From Kallipyga gabonensis (GTDB lineage Bacteria; Bacillota; Clostridia; Tissierellales; Peptoniphilaceae): a DNA stretch of 64,000 nucleotides. The notes under the pieces were generated by a model. The model had not been told where the DNA came from. It worked only from the letters and a program-made list of their open reading frames with translations, and searched no databases. Below, one piece after another: positions 8,365 to 17,110 of this stretch (its first letter is position 1; every line of letters begins with the position of its first letter). The translations under genes were made by a program, and so were the position numbers. Location of the stretch: the NCBI RefSeq assembly GCF_001286805.1, contig NZ_CXYV01000002.1, positions 1,054,001 through 1,118,000 of the forward strand, given 5' to 3'.

Positions 8365-10002
8365 ATGAATAATGAAAACAAACTTCAAAGTACGGTTGAA
8401 GGGGTCGTCAAAAACCTCTACGGCGTGGAGGAGGAAGGATTGGTCACCATAGAAATTCCAAAAAATACGGAATATGGTGATTACGCCACCCCAATTGCTA
8501 TGCAACTTGCAGGACGTCTAAAAAAGAACCCCAGGGCTATTGCCGATGAAATGAAAGAAGAACTTCTCAAAGAAAAGGACCTGATTGACACGGTTGAAGT
8601 GGCCGGTCCCGGATTCATTAATTTCCGCCTGAAATCCGATTCTTTGGGCGCTGTCATAAGTCGGGTCTTTGAAAAGGGAGATAAGTACGGTTGGAACTAC
8701 TCCGGAGTCCGGAAACCAGTTCTCGTTGAATACGTGTCGGCCAATCCCACCGGTGACCTCCACCTGGGCCATGCCCGTGGTGCGGTTTGGGGAGACTGCA
8801 TCTGCCGTCTCTATAAGGCGTCCAACTACGATGTTCTTCGCGAATACTATATCAACGATGCCGGTGCCCAGATGATCAATTTGGGGAAGTCGGTTTATGC
8901 CCGTTATGCCCAGTTCTTTGGTGAAGATGTGGAAGTCCCCGAAGACGGTTATTTTGCCGATGACGTAAAGAAGATCGGGGAAGACATTGCCCTGGAAGAA
9001 GGGGACGTTTGGCTTCACAAGGAAGAAGGCCGGATCGAGTACTTTAAGCAGAAGGGCTATGAGATTGAGCTCAAAAAGATTGAGAAAGTATTGAAAGACC
9101 TCCGTGTTGAGTTTGATTCCTGGGTCAGTGAGCAGTGGCTCTATGATTCCGGCTTGGTGGAAGAGACCATTCAAAAATTGAAGGATTTGGGCGTCACCTA
9201 TGAAAATGACGGTGCACTCTGGCTCAAAACGACCCAGTGGGGCGATGACAAGGACCGTGTTCTGATCAAATCAGATGGTAACCTGACCTATATGACGCCG
9301 GATTTGGCCAACCACAGATTTAAGCATGACCGCGGATATACAAAGATGATTAACCTTTGGGGTGGCGACCACCATGGCTACGTTGCCCGTATGAAAGCGG
9401 GTCTTCAGACCCTGGGCTTCGGACCGGATGATTTGGAAGTTGACCTGATTCAGATGATCCACCTGGTCGAAGACGGACAGGAAGTCAAAATGTCCAAGCG
9501 GTCCGGCAACGCCATCACCATCCAAGCCTTGATCGATGATGTTGGAGTAGACGTCACCCGTTACTTCTTTGCCTCCCGTGCCGTGGAGAGCCAGATGGAT
9601 TTTGACCTTGCTCTTGCTCGGTCTCACTCCAATGAGAACCCGGTTTACTACATCCAATATGCTCACGCCCGTGCTTGTGGGGTTTTAAGAAATGCACCCC
9701 AGTACAAAGAGCAGAAAGAGTTTACCCGCCTCAATGAAGAGAAGGAAGTCGACCTCTTGAAGCTCATGGATGACTTCCCTTCCATCGTTGAAGAGGCTGC
9801 ACAACTCCGTCGTCCGCACAGAATCTGCAACTTCCTCATGCAGATGGCGACAGCCTTCCATTCGTTCTATGGATCCTCTAAAGTCATTGTTCCTGAAGAT
9901 CCCGAGCTTTCTAATGAGCGGATAGGCCTTGTCCTGGCCTGTCGCCAGGTCATGGAAAATGCACTTTGGCTGATTGGAATTTCTGCTCCGGAATCCATGT
10001 GA
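8365..10002 (+). CDS. argS: Arginyl-tRNA synthetase
   Basis: Class I synthetase charging tRNA-Arg. The 545-aa protein has an N-terminal Add1-like domain (about residues 1-90), the HIGH motif as HLGH in SANPTGDLHLGH, the KMSKR motif in EVKMSKRSGN, and an anticodon-binding helical domain ending with the typical ISAPESM. It lies immediately downstream of the arginine deiminase operon but has its own terminator-separated transcription unit, so arginine breakdown and arginine charging genes are adjacent but separately transcribed. An intrinsic terminator follows. Confidence 0.97.
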   Translation: MNNENKLQSTVEGVVKNLYGVEEEGLVTIEIPKNTEYGDYATPIAMQLAGRLKKNPRAIADEMKEELLKEKDLIDTVEVAGPGFINFRLKSDSLGAVISRVFEKGDKYGWNYSGVRKPVLVEYVSANPTGDLHLGHARGAVWGDCICRLYKASNYDVLREYYINDAGAQMINLGKSVYARYAQFFGEDVEVPEDGYFADDVKKIGEDIALEEGDVWLHKEEGRIEYFKQKGYEIELKKIEKVLKDLRVEFDSWVSEQWLYDSGLVEETIQKLKDLGVTYENDGALWLKTTQWGDDKDRVLIKSDGNLTYMTPDLANHRFKHDRGYTKMINLWGGDHHGYVARMKAGLQTLGFGPDDLEVDLIQMIHLVEDGQEVKMSKRSGNAITIQALIDDVGVDVTRYFFASRAVESQMDFDLALARSHSNENPVYYIQYAHARACGVLRNAPQYKEQKEFTRLNEEKEVDLLKLMDDFPSIVEEAAQLRRPHRICNFLMQMATAFHSFYGSSKVIVPEDPELSNERIGLVLACRQVMENALWLIGISAPESM

Positions 10003-10014
10003 TTTTTCATGTAA

Positions 10015-10046
10015 GGCACCCAAGCCGGTCTTGGGTGCCTTTTTTT
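10015..10046 (+). terminator. Intrinsic terminator after argS
   Basis: Perfect 10-bp stem GGCACCCAAG (10015-10024) / CTTGGGTGCC (10030-10039), loop CCGGT, then seven T. Confidence 0.95.
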
Positions 10047-10074
10047 CTTCTTAATGGTTAGAAAAGGAGATTTC

Positions 10075-11088
10075 ATGCAGTTTTTTGTTAACGACTATTC
10101 TGAATTTTGTCATCCGGATATTCTTGACCGAATGAAAGAATATCTTACCGATCCCCAACCCGGTTACGGTTACGATATTCACTGTGACCGAGCCAAGGAC
10201 CTCCTCCGGAAAGAGATGGATCGTGCGGATGGAGATATTCACTTTATCCCGGGGGGGACCCAGGCCAATCTTGTCGCTATTACCGCCTTTCTTCGCCCCC
10301 ATCAGGCGGTTATCGGGGCCCAGACTGCCCATATCCATGATCATGAGGCGGGATCCATCGAATCACGAGGCCATAAAATCTATTTAGCAGACAGCCCTGA
10401 TGGTAAACTCCGACCGGAGGCGATTGACCGGCTGGTCCAAAGCCATCAAGCGGAAAACACAGCCCATCCCAAACTCGTCTATATATCGGATACCACCGAA
10501 GTGGGAACGGTGTATACCAAAGGAGAGATTAAGGCTCTCTATAATTACTGCGAGGATAAGGGTCTCTTCTTGTATATCGATGGAGCCCGGCTGGGTTCAG
10601 CTTTGACTTCTCCGGCTAATGATATGACCTTAGCGGATTTTGCCAAGTACTCCCATGCCTTTTTTATCGGTGGTACAAAAAACGGGGCACTCCTGGGCGA
10701 AGCCCTGGTTATCATGAAGGATGAACTCAAGGAGGATTTCCGGGTCATCATGAAGCAAAATGGAGCAATTTTAGCCAAATCCTTTGTAACCGGACTCCAG
10801 TTTGAAGTTCTTTTTGAAGATGGTCTTTATTATGATCTGGCCACCCATGCCAATCGCCTGGCCTTGAAATTGGCTGATGCACTTCAGGCCAAGGGTTATC
10901 AACTCATTCAAGAAGCCCAATCCAACCAGATATTCCCCATCATGACCCGGGAGAAAATCAAAGAATTGCGGAAAGAATTTGCCTTTGAAGATTGGGCAGA
11001 TGAGGGTGACGGATATTATTCTGTCCGATTTGTTACTTCCTGGGCAACAAAGGAATCATCAGTCGATGCTCTTATCCAAGCCCTATAA
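10075..11088 (+). CDS. ltaE: Low-specificity threonine aldolase / beta-eliminating lyase
   Basis: PLP enzyme (fold type I) of 337 aa. The HFIPGGTQAN segment near residue 60, DTTEVGTVY, the PLP-phosphate Asp region YIDGARLG, and the PLP-lysine motif GGTKNG near residue 203 place it with threonine aldolases, which split threonine or allo-threonine into glycine and acetaldehyde. The start is the ATG at 10075 after AAAAGGAG (10062-10069); upstream in-frame codons overlap the ribosome site. It stands alone between two terminators. Beta-eliminating lyases of the same superfamily remain possible, so the substrate is not certain. Confidence 0.82.
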   Translation: MQFFVNDYSEFCHPDILDRMKEYLTDPQPGYGYDIHCDRAKDLLRKEMDRADGDIHFIPGGTQANLVAITAFLRPHQAVIGAQTAHIHDHEAGSIESRGHKIYLADSPDGKLRPEAIDRLVQSHQAENTAHPKLVYISDTTEVGTVYTKGEIKALYNYCEDKGLFLYIDGARLGSALTSPANDMTLADFAKYSHAFFIGGTKNGALLGEALVIMKDELKEDFRVIMKQNGAILAKSFVTGLQFEVLFEDGLYYDLATHANRLALKLADALQAKGYQLIQEAQSNQIFPIMTREKIKELRKEFAFEDWADEGDGYYSVRFVTSWATKESSVDALIQAL

Positions 11089-11101
11089 TCTGAACAAATA
11101 A

Positions 11102-11144
11102 AAAAAAGAGGAAGGATTTTTCCATCAATTCCTTCCTCTTTTTT
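11102..11144. terminator. Bidirectional terminator between ltaE and the iclR-family gene
   Basis: Perfect 15-bp stem, AAAAAAGAGGAAGGA (11102-11116) with TCCTTCCTCTTTTTT (11130-11144). T-runs on both strands serve the two convergent genes. Confidence 0.93.
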
Positions 11145-11162
11145 ATGTCTCGACCATTCATT

Positions 11163-11912
11163 TTATTGATAGCCGAGGGAGCGGGAAAATTTCACCCCAT
11201 ATTTTTTAACCAGACTAACCAACTGGTCTAATTCCCTGGAGGCGAGGTGAAGCTCAGGAACGATTGTCCCGATTGATCCGGCCAGAGAACCGTCAGCATT
11301 AAAAACAGGAGCTCCGATGCCGTAGCATCCCGGAATGTAATCTCCGTAAGACCAACCTCCTTTATTTTCTACGAGATCCTGGAGGTCTTGAACCAGGCGA
11401 TCTTCAGAGGGAAGTGGATAGTCAGTGCCGACCTTATCGATATAGGTCAAGTATTCTTTCCAAAAATCGGGGCCGGAAAAGGCCAAAAGAACCTTGCGGA
11501 TAGCTCCGCAGTGGAGGTCCAGACCATAACCGAACTGTTCAATAATTTTCAATCGCGTGGGGGATTCATAGCGGGAGAGAAGAATCCCCTTATAGTCGGA
11601 TCGAATGACGAAATAGGTGTCTTCGCCTACCTCCTCTGACAGCCCCCTCAGGACAGGGTTACAAAGTTTAAGAAGGGAATTGTTAGCGGAGGCCTTTTGA
11701 CCCAGTCGTATGAGTGCCGGACCCAGAGAGTAAGTCTTGGCTTCCTCATTTTTAACAACGTAGGAGTGGGCTTGCAAGGTCTGAAGGATCCGGTGGACGG
11801 TAGATGGTGCCAGGTCCAAATCCCTGGATAAGTCGGCGATCGTGCTTTCATTATCGAGAATCATGTGATTGAGGATTTGGATGGCCCGGTCTAAAGATTG
11901 GATGGTTGACAT
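11163..11912 (-). CDS. IclR-family transcriptional regulator
   Basis: 249-aa DNA-binding protein. An N-terminal winged helix-turn-helix (residues about 1-65, SLDRAIQIL then STIADLSRDLDLAPSTVHRIL) precedes the IclR effector domain, with the typical GCYGIGAPVFNADG and SLAGSIGTIVP stretches near residues 190-215. The start is the ATG at 11912, with AAAGGA just upstream; the in-frame GTG at 11936 is less likely. It is transcribed divergently from the glutamate fermentation operon and is the only regulator near it. IclR proteins usually bind short palindromes near their own and divergent promoters; a strong candidate lies at 12076-12104. The effector is unknown; a pathway acid or CoA ester would be a reasonable guess. 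Confidence 0.92.
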   Translation of the reverse strand: MSTIQSLDRAIQILNHMILDNESTIADLSRDLDLAPSTVHRILQTLQAHSYVVKNEEAKTYSLGPALIRLGQKASANNSLLKLCNPVLRGLSEEVGEDTYFVIRSDYKGILLSRYESPTRLKIIEQFGYGLDLHCGAIRKVLLAFSGPDFWKEYLTYIDKVGTDYPLPSEDRLVQDLQDLVENKGGWSYGDYIPGCYGIGAPVFNADGSLAGSIGTIVPELHLASRELDQLVSLVKKYGVKFSRSLGYQ

Positions 11913-11980
11913 GTTTTTTCCTTTGCTGAAGATCACAATATGGAGATTGTGAATGAAAATGTTTCTTCTATCATATTTGT

Positions 11981-12008
11981 ATTATACCAGATGAAAAACA
12001 CTCGGAAA
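11981..12008 (-). promoter_or_regulatory. Promoter of the iclR-family gene
   Basis: Read on the minus strand: TG-G-TATAAT, an extended consensus -10 (plus-strand 11981-11986), with TTTCCG at 16 bp (12003-12008). Gives a leader of about 60 nt to the ATG at 11912. Confidence 0.65.
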
Positions 12009-12031
12009 CTGTCTAAAGATAGGGCGTGAAA

Positions 12032-12060
12032 TTGACGAAAACACTTCAATCTTATATTAT
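12032..12060 (+). promoter_or_regulatory. Promoter of the gct-gcd-hgd-gltS operon
   Basis: TTGACG (12032-12037), 17-bp spacer, TATTAT (12055-12060). Strong sigma-A-type match. Transcription would start near 12067, ten bases before the palindrome. Confidence 0.8.
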
Positions 12061-12075
12061 TATAGAGAAGACTGG

Positions 12076-12104
12076 GAATACATTCCATAATATGGAACGC
12101 ATTC
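12076..12104. promoter_or_regulatory. 29-bp palindrome, candidate IclR-family operator
   Basis: Core TTCCATAATATGGAA (12083-12097) flanked by GAAT...ATTC arms. Over 29 bp only the centre and two symmetric position pairs deviate from perfect dyad symmetry. It lies about +10 to +38 relative to the predicted start, where a bound repressor would block RNA polymerase. TTCCAT/ATGGAA half-sites resemble known IclR-family operators. Confidence 0.75.
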
Positions 12105-12156
12105 AATTTCTTGTCCCGGTCAATAAAAAACACCCAAAAGGTTGAAGGAGGATGAC

Positions 12157-13173
12157 ATGGACAAAACGATGTCACTATCGGAGGCGGTTGCCAAGTATGT
12201 GGAAGATGGCGACGTCCTGAGCTTGGGCGGATTCACTACCAACCGTAAGCCCTACGCAGCGGTTTACGAAATCTTGCGCCAGGGAAAAACGGATTTTGTG
12301 GGTTGGCCCGGACCCGGCGGCGGTGACTGGGATCTTTTGATTGGTGAAGGTCGGGTGAAGGCCTACATCAACTGCTACACGGCGAACTCCGGTTTTACCA
12401 ACGTCGCTCGTCGTTTCCGTGCAGCTATTGAAAGTGGTCAATTGAATTATGAGGACTATTCTCAGGATGTTTTGATGCTCCAGCTTCACGCTTCAGCCTT
12501 AGGACTTCCCTTCTTGCCGGTCAGCCTCATGCAGGCTTCTGGACTGGAAGATCTTTGGGGGATGTCTGAAGAAAAAAGAAAGACCTTGGACAAGGTGGAC
12601 AATAAGAAATTGGTCCGCATGGAGAATCCTTTCAAACCGGGGGAGGAAGTTTTAGCTGTTCCTGTTCCTCGGATTGATACGGCCATCATCCATGCTCAGA
12701 TGGCCAGCCCGGACGGAACTGCTGTTATCTTAGGGGATGAATTCCATGATGTTGACATTGCGATTGCAGCAAAAAAAGTCATCATCACTTGCGAAGAGCT
12801 GGTTTCCAATGAATATATCCGCCAGGATCCCAGTCGGTCCAACATCTTCAGCGGTTGCGTTGATGCCGTGGTCCATGTTCCTTTCGGTGCCTGGCCTTCC
12901 CAGTGCTACGGCTATTATGACGATGATCCCGATGCCTTACGCGAATATGATAAGGCTTCTCGCTACCAGAACGCCGGAGAGGCAAAGGCCAAGTTGGAGA
13001 AAAAGGGCCTGGAATACGATGAAAAGAATCCTCCTGAAACCTTCGAAGATTATTGCCAGAAGTGGATCTATTCCATCGAGAATCAAGACCAGCTTTTGGA
13101 TAAAATCGGCGGTGCTCGCCTGACAAAGCTGAGAGTGGTTCCCGGTTTGGGCTATTCCACTTCCATCAAATAA
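12157..13173 (+). CDS. gctA: Glutaconate CoA-transferase, subunit A
   Basis: With GctB transfers CoA from acetyl-CoA (or glutaconyl-CoA) to (R)-2-hydroxyglutarate, activating it for dehydration. It is 338 aa, slightly longer than the roughly 320-aa Acidaminococcus subunit, and shows the family I CoA-transferase features LSLGGFTTNRKP and the glycine-rich GWPGPGGGDWD. The start is the ATG at 12157 after GAAGGAGG (12144-12151). First gene of the ten-gene operon, 21 bp before gctB. The catalytic glutamate resides in the partner subunit. Confidence 0.95.
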   Translation: MDKTMSLSEAVAKYVEDGDVLSLGGFTTNRKPYAAVYEILRQGKTDFVGWPGPGGGDWDLLIGEGRVKAYINCYTANSGFTNVARRFRAAIESGQLNYEDYSQDVLMLQLHASALGLPFLPVSLMQASGLEDLWGMSEEKRKTLDKVDNKKLVRMENPFKPGEEVLAVPVPRIDTAIIHAQMASPDGTAVILGDEFHDVDIAIAAKKVIITCEELVSNEYIRQDPSRSNIFSGCVDAVVHVPFGAWPSQCYGYYDDDPDALREYDKASRYQNAGEAKAKLEKKGLEYDEKNPPETFEDYCQKWIYSIENQDQLLDKIGGARLTKLRVVPGLGYSTSIK

Positions 13174-13194
13174 ATCAAGAGAAAGGAGAGAGAC

Positions 13195-13986
13195 ATGAGC
13201 GATTACACACAATATACAAAACAGGAAATGCAGGCCTATGCCATCGCTAAGTTTATCGAAGAAGATCAAATTGTCACTGTCGGAACGGGTCTTCCTTTGA
13301 TCGGGGCATCCCTGGCCAAAAAAGTGATTCAGCCCTCCTGCCACTTGATTGTGGAGTCCGGTTTGATGGACTGCGACCCGGTGGAAGTCCCCCGTTCGGT
13401 GGGTGACCTCCGCTTTATGGCCCACTGTGCTGTCCAGTGGCCCAATGTTCGCTTTGTGGGATTTGAGACCAATTCCTACCTCAATAAGAAAGATAATATG
13501 ATTGCCTTTATTGGTGGGGCGGAAATTGACATTTACGGCAATGTCAACTCCACCTGCATTGGAGATTACAACAATCCCAAGGTTCGTTTCACCGGATCAG
13601 GTGGGGCAAACGGCATCGCCACTTACCAGAACACCATCATCATGATGCAGCACCAATCCAGACGCTTTGTCGATAAGATTGGCTATGTGACCAGCCCCGG
13701 TTGGATGACCGGTCCAGGAAGCAGAAAGGCAGCTGGACTTCCGGAAGATCGAGGCCCTCAGATGGTAGTTACCGATCTTGGTATTTTCAAATTTGATGAG
13801 GAAACCAAGAAAATGTATCTGGCCTATTACTATCCCTACTCCAGCCCGGAAATCTGCCAGGAGAATACGGGCTTTGAAATTGACACCTCTCGTGCCGAGC
13901 TCATGGAAGGTCCGGACCCTGAGATCATTCGTGTCATTCGTGAAGAGATTGATCCCGGTCAGGTCTTCATTAAATTAAAGAAATAG
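13195..13986 (+). CDS. gctB: Glutaconate CoA-transferase, subunit B
   Basis: Catalytic subunit of glutaconate CoA-transferase, 263 aa. The VESGLMDCDP motif places the nucleophilic glutamate at residue 54, the same number as the catalytic Glu54 described for Acidaminococcus fermentans. The SGGANGIA oxyanion-hole region is also present. AAAGGAG precedes the ATG. It works as a heterodimer unit with GctA on 2-hydroxyglutarate, with glutaconyl- or acetyl-CoA as donor, in the cytoplasm. Confidence 0.96.
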   Translation: MSDYTQYTKQEMQAYAIAKFIEEDQIVTVGTGLPLIGASLAKKVIQPSCHLIVESGLMDCDPVEVPRSVGDLRFMAHCAVQWPNVRFVGFETNSYLNKKDNMIAFIGGAEIDIYGNVNSTCIGDYNNPKVRFTGSGGANGIATYQNTIIMMQHQSRRFVDKIGYVTSPGWMTGPGSRKAAGLPEDRGPQMVVTDLGIFKFDEETKKMYLAYYYPYSSPEICQENTGFEIDTSRAELMEGPDPEIIRVIREEIDPGQVFIKLKK

Positions 13987-14036
13987 ACAAGGGCAATGGT
14001 CCCAGCGGGGATCCAAGAGTGAAAGGATACACTAGT

Positions 14037-15794
14037 ATGAGTCAAGAACTTTATTCCATGCCCTCTTATTTCCAGGCTATGCCTTCTGTGGGAAGTCCCC
14101 TCAGGAAGCCGGATGAAGAGAACAGCCGGGAATTAAAGGCCATCGAAGAGGAAATTGCGGAGTTAACCCGGGAAGCTTTGGAAGCGGGTAAACCTACGGA
14201 CAAGGTTCATCAGTCTGGAGAAATGACGGCGATGGAAAGGGTGAGGATCCTGGTTGACGACCAGATTTTCCTTCCCTTGAACAGCCTCTATAATCCCCAG
14301 GACAATAAAAACGGGTCTACCGGGATTATCAAAGGTCTGGGAAAAATTTCAGGGAAGTGGTGTGTCATCGTTGCTTCCGATAATAAGAAATTAGCCGGTG
14401 CCTGGGTTCCCGGACAGTCGGAGAACCTGATTCGGGCATCGGACACAGCTAAGCTCCTTAAAATTCCACTGGTCTATGTATTAAACTGCTCAGGCGTTAA
14501 GTTGGATGAGCAGGAGAAGGTCTATGCCAACCGCCGTGGAGGCGGATCTCCCTTCTACCGCAATGCTGAACTGAACCAGCTGGGCATCCCGGTTATCGTC
14601 GGGATCTTCGGAACCAATCCTGCCGGAGGTGGATACCATTCCATTTCGCCCACCATCCTTATTGCCCACCAGAAGGCCAACATGGCGGTGGGAGGAGCCG
14701 GGATCCTGGGCGGGATGAACCCCAAGGGATACATGGACCATGAAGGTGCCGAGCAGCTTATCCAGGCAACGAAGCAGGGGACGGCTGAAGCACCGGGTCA
14801 GGTTCGCGTTCACTACTCAGAAACCGGATTTTTCCGTGAAGTCTATGCGGATGAAGAAGGGGTATTAGCCGGAATTCGGAAGTACATCGATTATCTCCCG
14901 GCTTATAATCTTCAGTTTTTCCGGGTGGACGACCCTATGGAACCCCAATATTCCCAGGACGACCTCTATTCTCTGATCCCTCTTAACCAGAAGCGTCAGT
15001 TCAAGCCTTACGAGCTGATTGCCCGACTCTTCGATAATTCTCAATTCCTGGAATTCAAGAAAGGCTATGGACCGGAAATTATCTGTGGTCTGGCTAAGGT
15101 AAACGGCCTTCTTGTCGGTACGGTGACCAATAACCAGGGATTAATCATGAATTATCCGGAATATGTCCAGGGTCGAGTGGGATTGGGTGGAAAACTCTAC
15201 CGCCAGGGCTTGATCAAGATGAATGAATTTGTCAACCTTTGTGCCAGAGACCGTATTCCCATTGTCTGGTTACAGGACACAACGGGTATTGATGTAGGCG
15301 ATGATGCTGAACGGGCTGAGCTTTTGGGCTTGGGTCAATCTCTCATCTACTCCATCCAGAATTCCCGGCTCGCTCAGATGGAAATTACGGTTCGGACCGG
15401 ATCGGCTGCGGCCCACTATGTCATGGGCGGACCCCAGGGACACGCAACCAACGTCTTTTCTTTGGGCACAGCAGCTACCGAGATGAACGTGATGAACGGG
15501 GAGACGGCCGCTGCCGCCATGTATTCCCGTCGTTTGGTTAAGGAAGAAGCGGCCGGACATGACCTCGAACCGACGATCGAGAAAATGAACCACCTGATCG
15601 AGAATTATAAGGAAAAATCAACACCGAAATTCTGTGCCAAGATCGGTTTGGTCGATGAAATCGTGGAAATGAATAAGATGCGTTCCTACATCATTGCCTT
15701 TGCAGAAGGCTACTATCAGAATCCCGATTCCATTTGTCCCTTCCACCAAATGCTTACCCCCAGAGTCATCCGGGATTACGACAACCTGCATTAA
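14037..15794 (+). CDS. gcdA: Glutaconyl-CoA decarboxylase, alpha (carboxyltransferase) subunit
   Basis: Removes the carboxyl group of glutaconyl-CoA and passes it to biotin on GcdC, yielding crotonyl-CoA. The 585-aa protein has the two crotonase-like carboxyltransferase halves and closely follows the Acidaminococcus GcdA pattern: YSMPSYFQAMP at the N terminus, VASDNKKLAGAWVPGQ, GGGYHSISPTI, GGAGILGGMNPKG, QDTTGIDVG, and the CPFHQM ending. The start is the ATG at 14037 preceded by AAAGGA; the GTG at 14019 overlaps that site. Acts at the inner membrane face together with the GcdB pump. Confidence 0.97.
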   Translation: MSQELYSMPSYFQAMPSVGSPLRKPDEENSRELKAIEEEIAELTREALEAGKPTDKVHQSGEMTAMERVRILVDDQIFLPLNSLYNPQDNKNGSTGIIKGLGKISGKWCVIVASDNKKLAGAWVPGQSENLIRASDTAKLLKIPLVYVLNCSGVKLDEQEKVYANRRGGGSPFYRNAELNQLGIPVIVGIFGTNPAGGGYHSISPTILIAHQKANMAVGGAGILGGMNPKGYMDHEGAEQLIQATKQGTAEAPGQVRVHYSETGFFREVYADEEGVLAGIRKYIDYLPAYNLQFFRVDDPMEPQYSQDDLYSLIPLNQKRQFKPYELIARLFDNSQFLEFKKGYGPEIICGLAKVNGLLVGTVTNNQGLIMNYPEYVQGRVGLGGKLYRQGLIKMNEFVNLCARDRIPIVWLQDTTGIDVGDDAERAELLGLGQSLIYSIQNSRLAQMEITVRTGSAAAHYVMGGPQGHATNVFSLGTAATEMNVMNGETAAAAMYSRRLVKEEAAGHDLEPTIEKMNHLIENYKEKSTPKFCAKIGLVDEIVEMNKMRSYIIAFAEGYYQNPDSICPFHQMLTPRVIRDYDNLH

Positions 15795-15835
15795 AAGACC
15801 GGAGAGAGAATCCAATGTGAGGAAAGGAGCTTATT

Positions 15836-17110
15836 GTGGCTGAAAAAGTTGAAGAGAAAGTTGAACAGGAAGCCCCAAAGAAGAAAAAAAGGGAAGTTTT
15901 GCCCGGAGCGAAAGCCCTTCAAGATATTGTTACCAGGGTTTATCAAAAGGCCTGGGATGACAAAAAAGCGGGGAAGCCGGTGGGTTGGTCCGCATCCAAA
16001 TTCCCCTGTGAACTGGCCGAAGTTTTCGACCTGGCCGTTGTCTATCCTGAAAACCAGGCTGCCGGCATTGCTGCCCGCCACGACGGCGAGCGGATGTGCC
16101 AGGAAGCCGAAGACATGGGCTACGATAATGATATTTGCGGCTACGCCCGTATTTCTTTAGCCTATGCTGCCGGTGTGGAGACAACCAATGAATCCCGCCG
16201 GGTCCCTGAGCCGGACTTTGTCCTTTGCTGTAACAACATCTGCAACTGCATGACCAAGTGGTATGAAAATATCGCCCGTATGCATAACATTCCTCTGATC
16301 ATGGTTGATATTCCTTACCGGAATGAGTATGGGGTTTCCGATGAGAATGTGGAATATCTAAAGGCTCAGTTTAAGGATGCGATTAAACAACTGGAAGAGA
16401 TCTCCGGTAAGAAGTTTGATGAAGAGAAGTTCAAGGAAGTCTGTGCTAACGCTAACCGTACCTCTGAAGCCTGGCTCAAGGTCTGCAAGTTCTGTTCCTA
16501 TGAACCTTCACCCATGTCCGGGTTTGACCTCTTTAACCACATGGCTGATGTCGTAACTGCCCGTGCGAAACCGGAAACGGCCAAAGCCTTTGAACAGTTG
16601 GCGGAAGACCTTCAGCGTTATCACGAAGAAGGGAAGTCCACTGCACCATTTAAGGAAAATTACCGGATTCTTTTTGAGGGAATTCCTTGCTGGCCGGGAC
16701 TTCGCAACCTCTACCATCCGCTTAAGGAAAACGGCATCAACGTTACTGCTGTGGTTTATGCACCGGCCTTCGGCTTTGTTTATGATGATATCGACTCCAT
16801 GGCCCGGGCTTACTGCAAGGCACCCAATAGCGTATGCCTGGAAGAGGGCGTGGAATGGAGACAGGGTCTAATGGAAGAAAACGGGGTTGAAGGGGCATTG
16901 ATCAACTATAACCGCTCCTGCAAGCCCTGGTCCGGTTATATGCCGGAAATGCAGAGACGGTGGACGGAGAATTTAGGCATTCCCTGTGCTGCATTTGATG
17001 GAGACCAGGCTGATCCGAGAAACTTCAATGTCGCCCAGTATGAGACCCGTGTCCAGGGTTTAGTCGAAGCCATGGAAGAGAGACGACAGATGAGAAAGGA
17101 GACCAAGTAA
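15836..17110 (+). CDS. hgdA: 2-hydroxyglutaryl-CoA dehydratase, alpha subunit
   Basis: Together with HgdB forms the iron-sulfur (R)-2-hydroxyglutaryl-CoA dehydratase, giving glutaconyl-CoA by a ketyl radical mechanism. It is 424 aa, with SKFPCELAE, DICGYARISLAYAAG, FVLCCNNICNC and NRSCKPWSGYMPEMQRR, carrying the conserved cysteines. It starts at GTG 15836, 6 nt after AAAGGAG (15823-15829). It is shorter than the roughly 477-aa Acidaminococcus subunit: the insertion after AYAAG found there is reduced to a few residues. The N terminus has a Lys/Glu-rich stretch of about 20 residues. The stop overlaps the hgdB start. Confidence 0.96.
   Translation: MAEKVEEKVEQEAPKKKKREVLPGAKALQDIVTRVYQKAWDDKKAGKPVGWSASKFPCELAEVFDLAVVYPENQAAGIAARHDGERMCQEAEDMGYDNDICGYARISLAYAAGVETTNESRRVPEPDFVLCCNNICNCMTKWYENIARMHNIPLIMVDIPYRNEYGVSDENVEYLKAQFKDAIKQLEEISGKKFDEEKFKEVCANANRTSEAWLKVCKFCSYEPSPMSGFDLFNHMADVVTARAKPETAKAFEQLAEDLQRYHEEGKSTAPFKENYRILFEGIPCWPGLRNLYHPLKENGINVTAVVYAPAFGFVYDDIDSMARAYCKAPNSVCLEEGVEWRQGLMEENGVEGALINYNRSCKPWSGYMPEMQRRWTENLGIPCAAFDGDQADPRNFNVAQYETRVQGLVEAMEERRQMRKETK

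Noticed and set aside
11934..11951. Inverted repeat CACAAT-6-ATTGTG just upstream of the iclR start
   Set aside because: Short arms and no similarity to the strong palindrome beyond a half-site; not enough to call an operator on its own.
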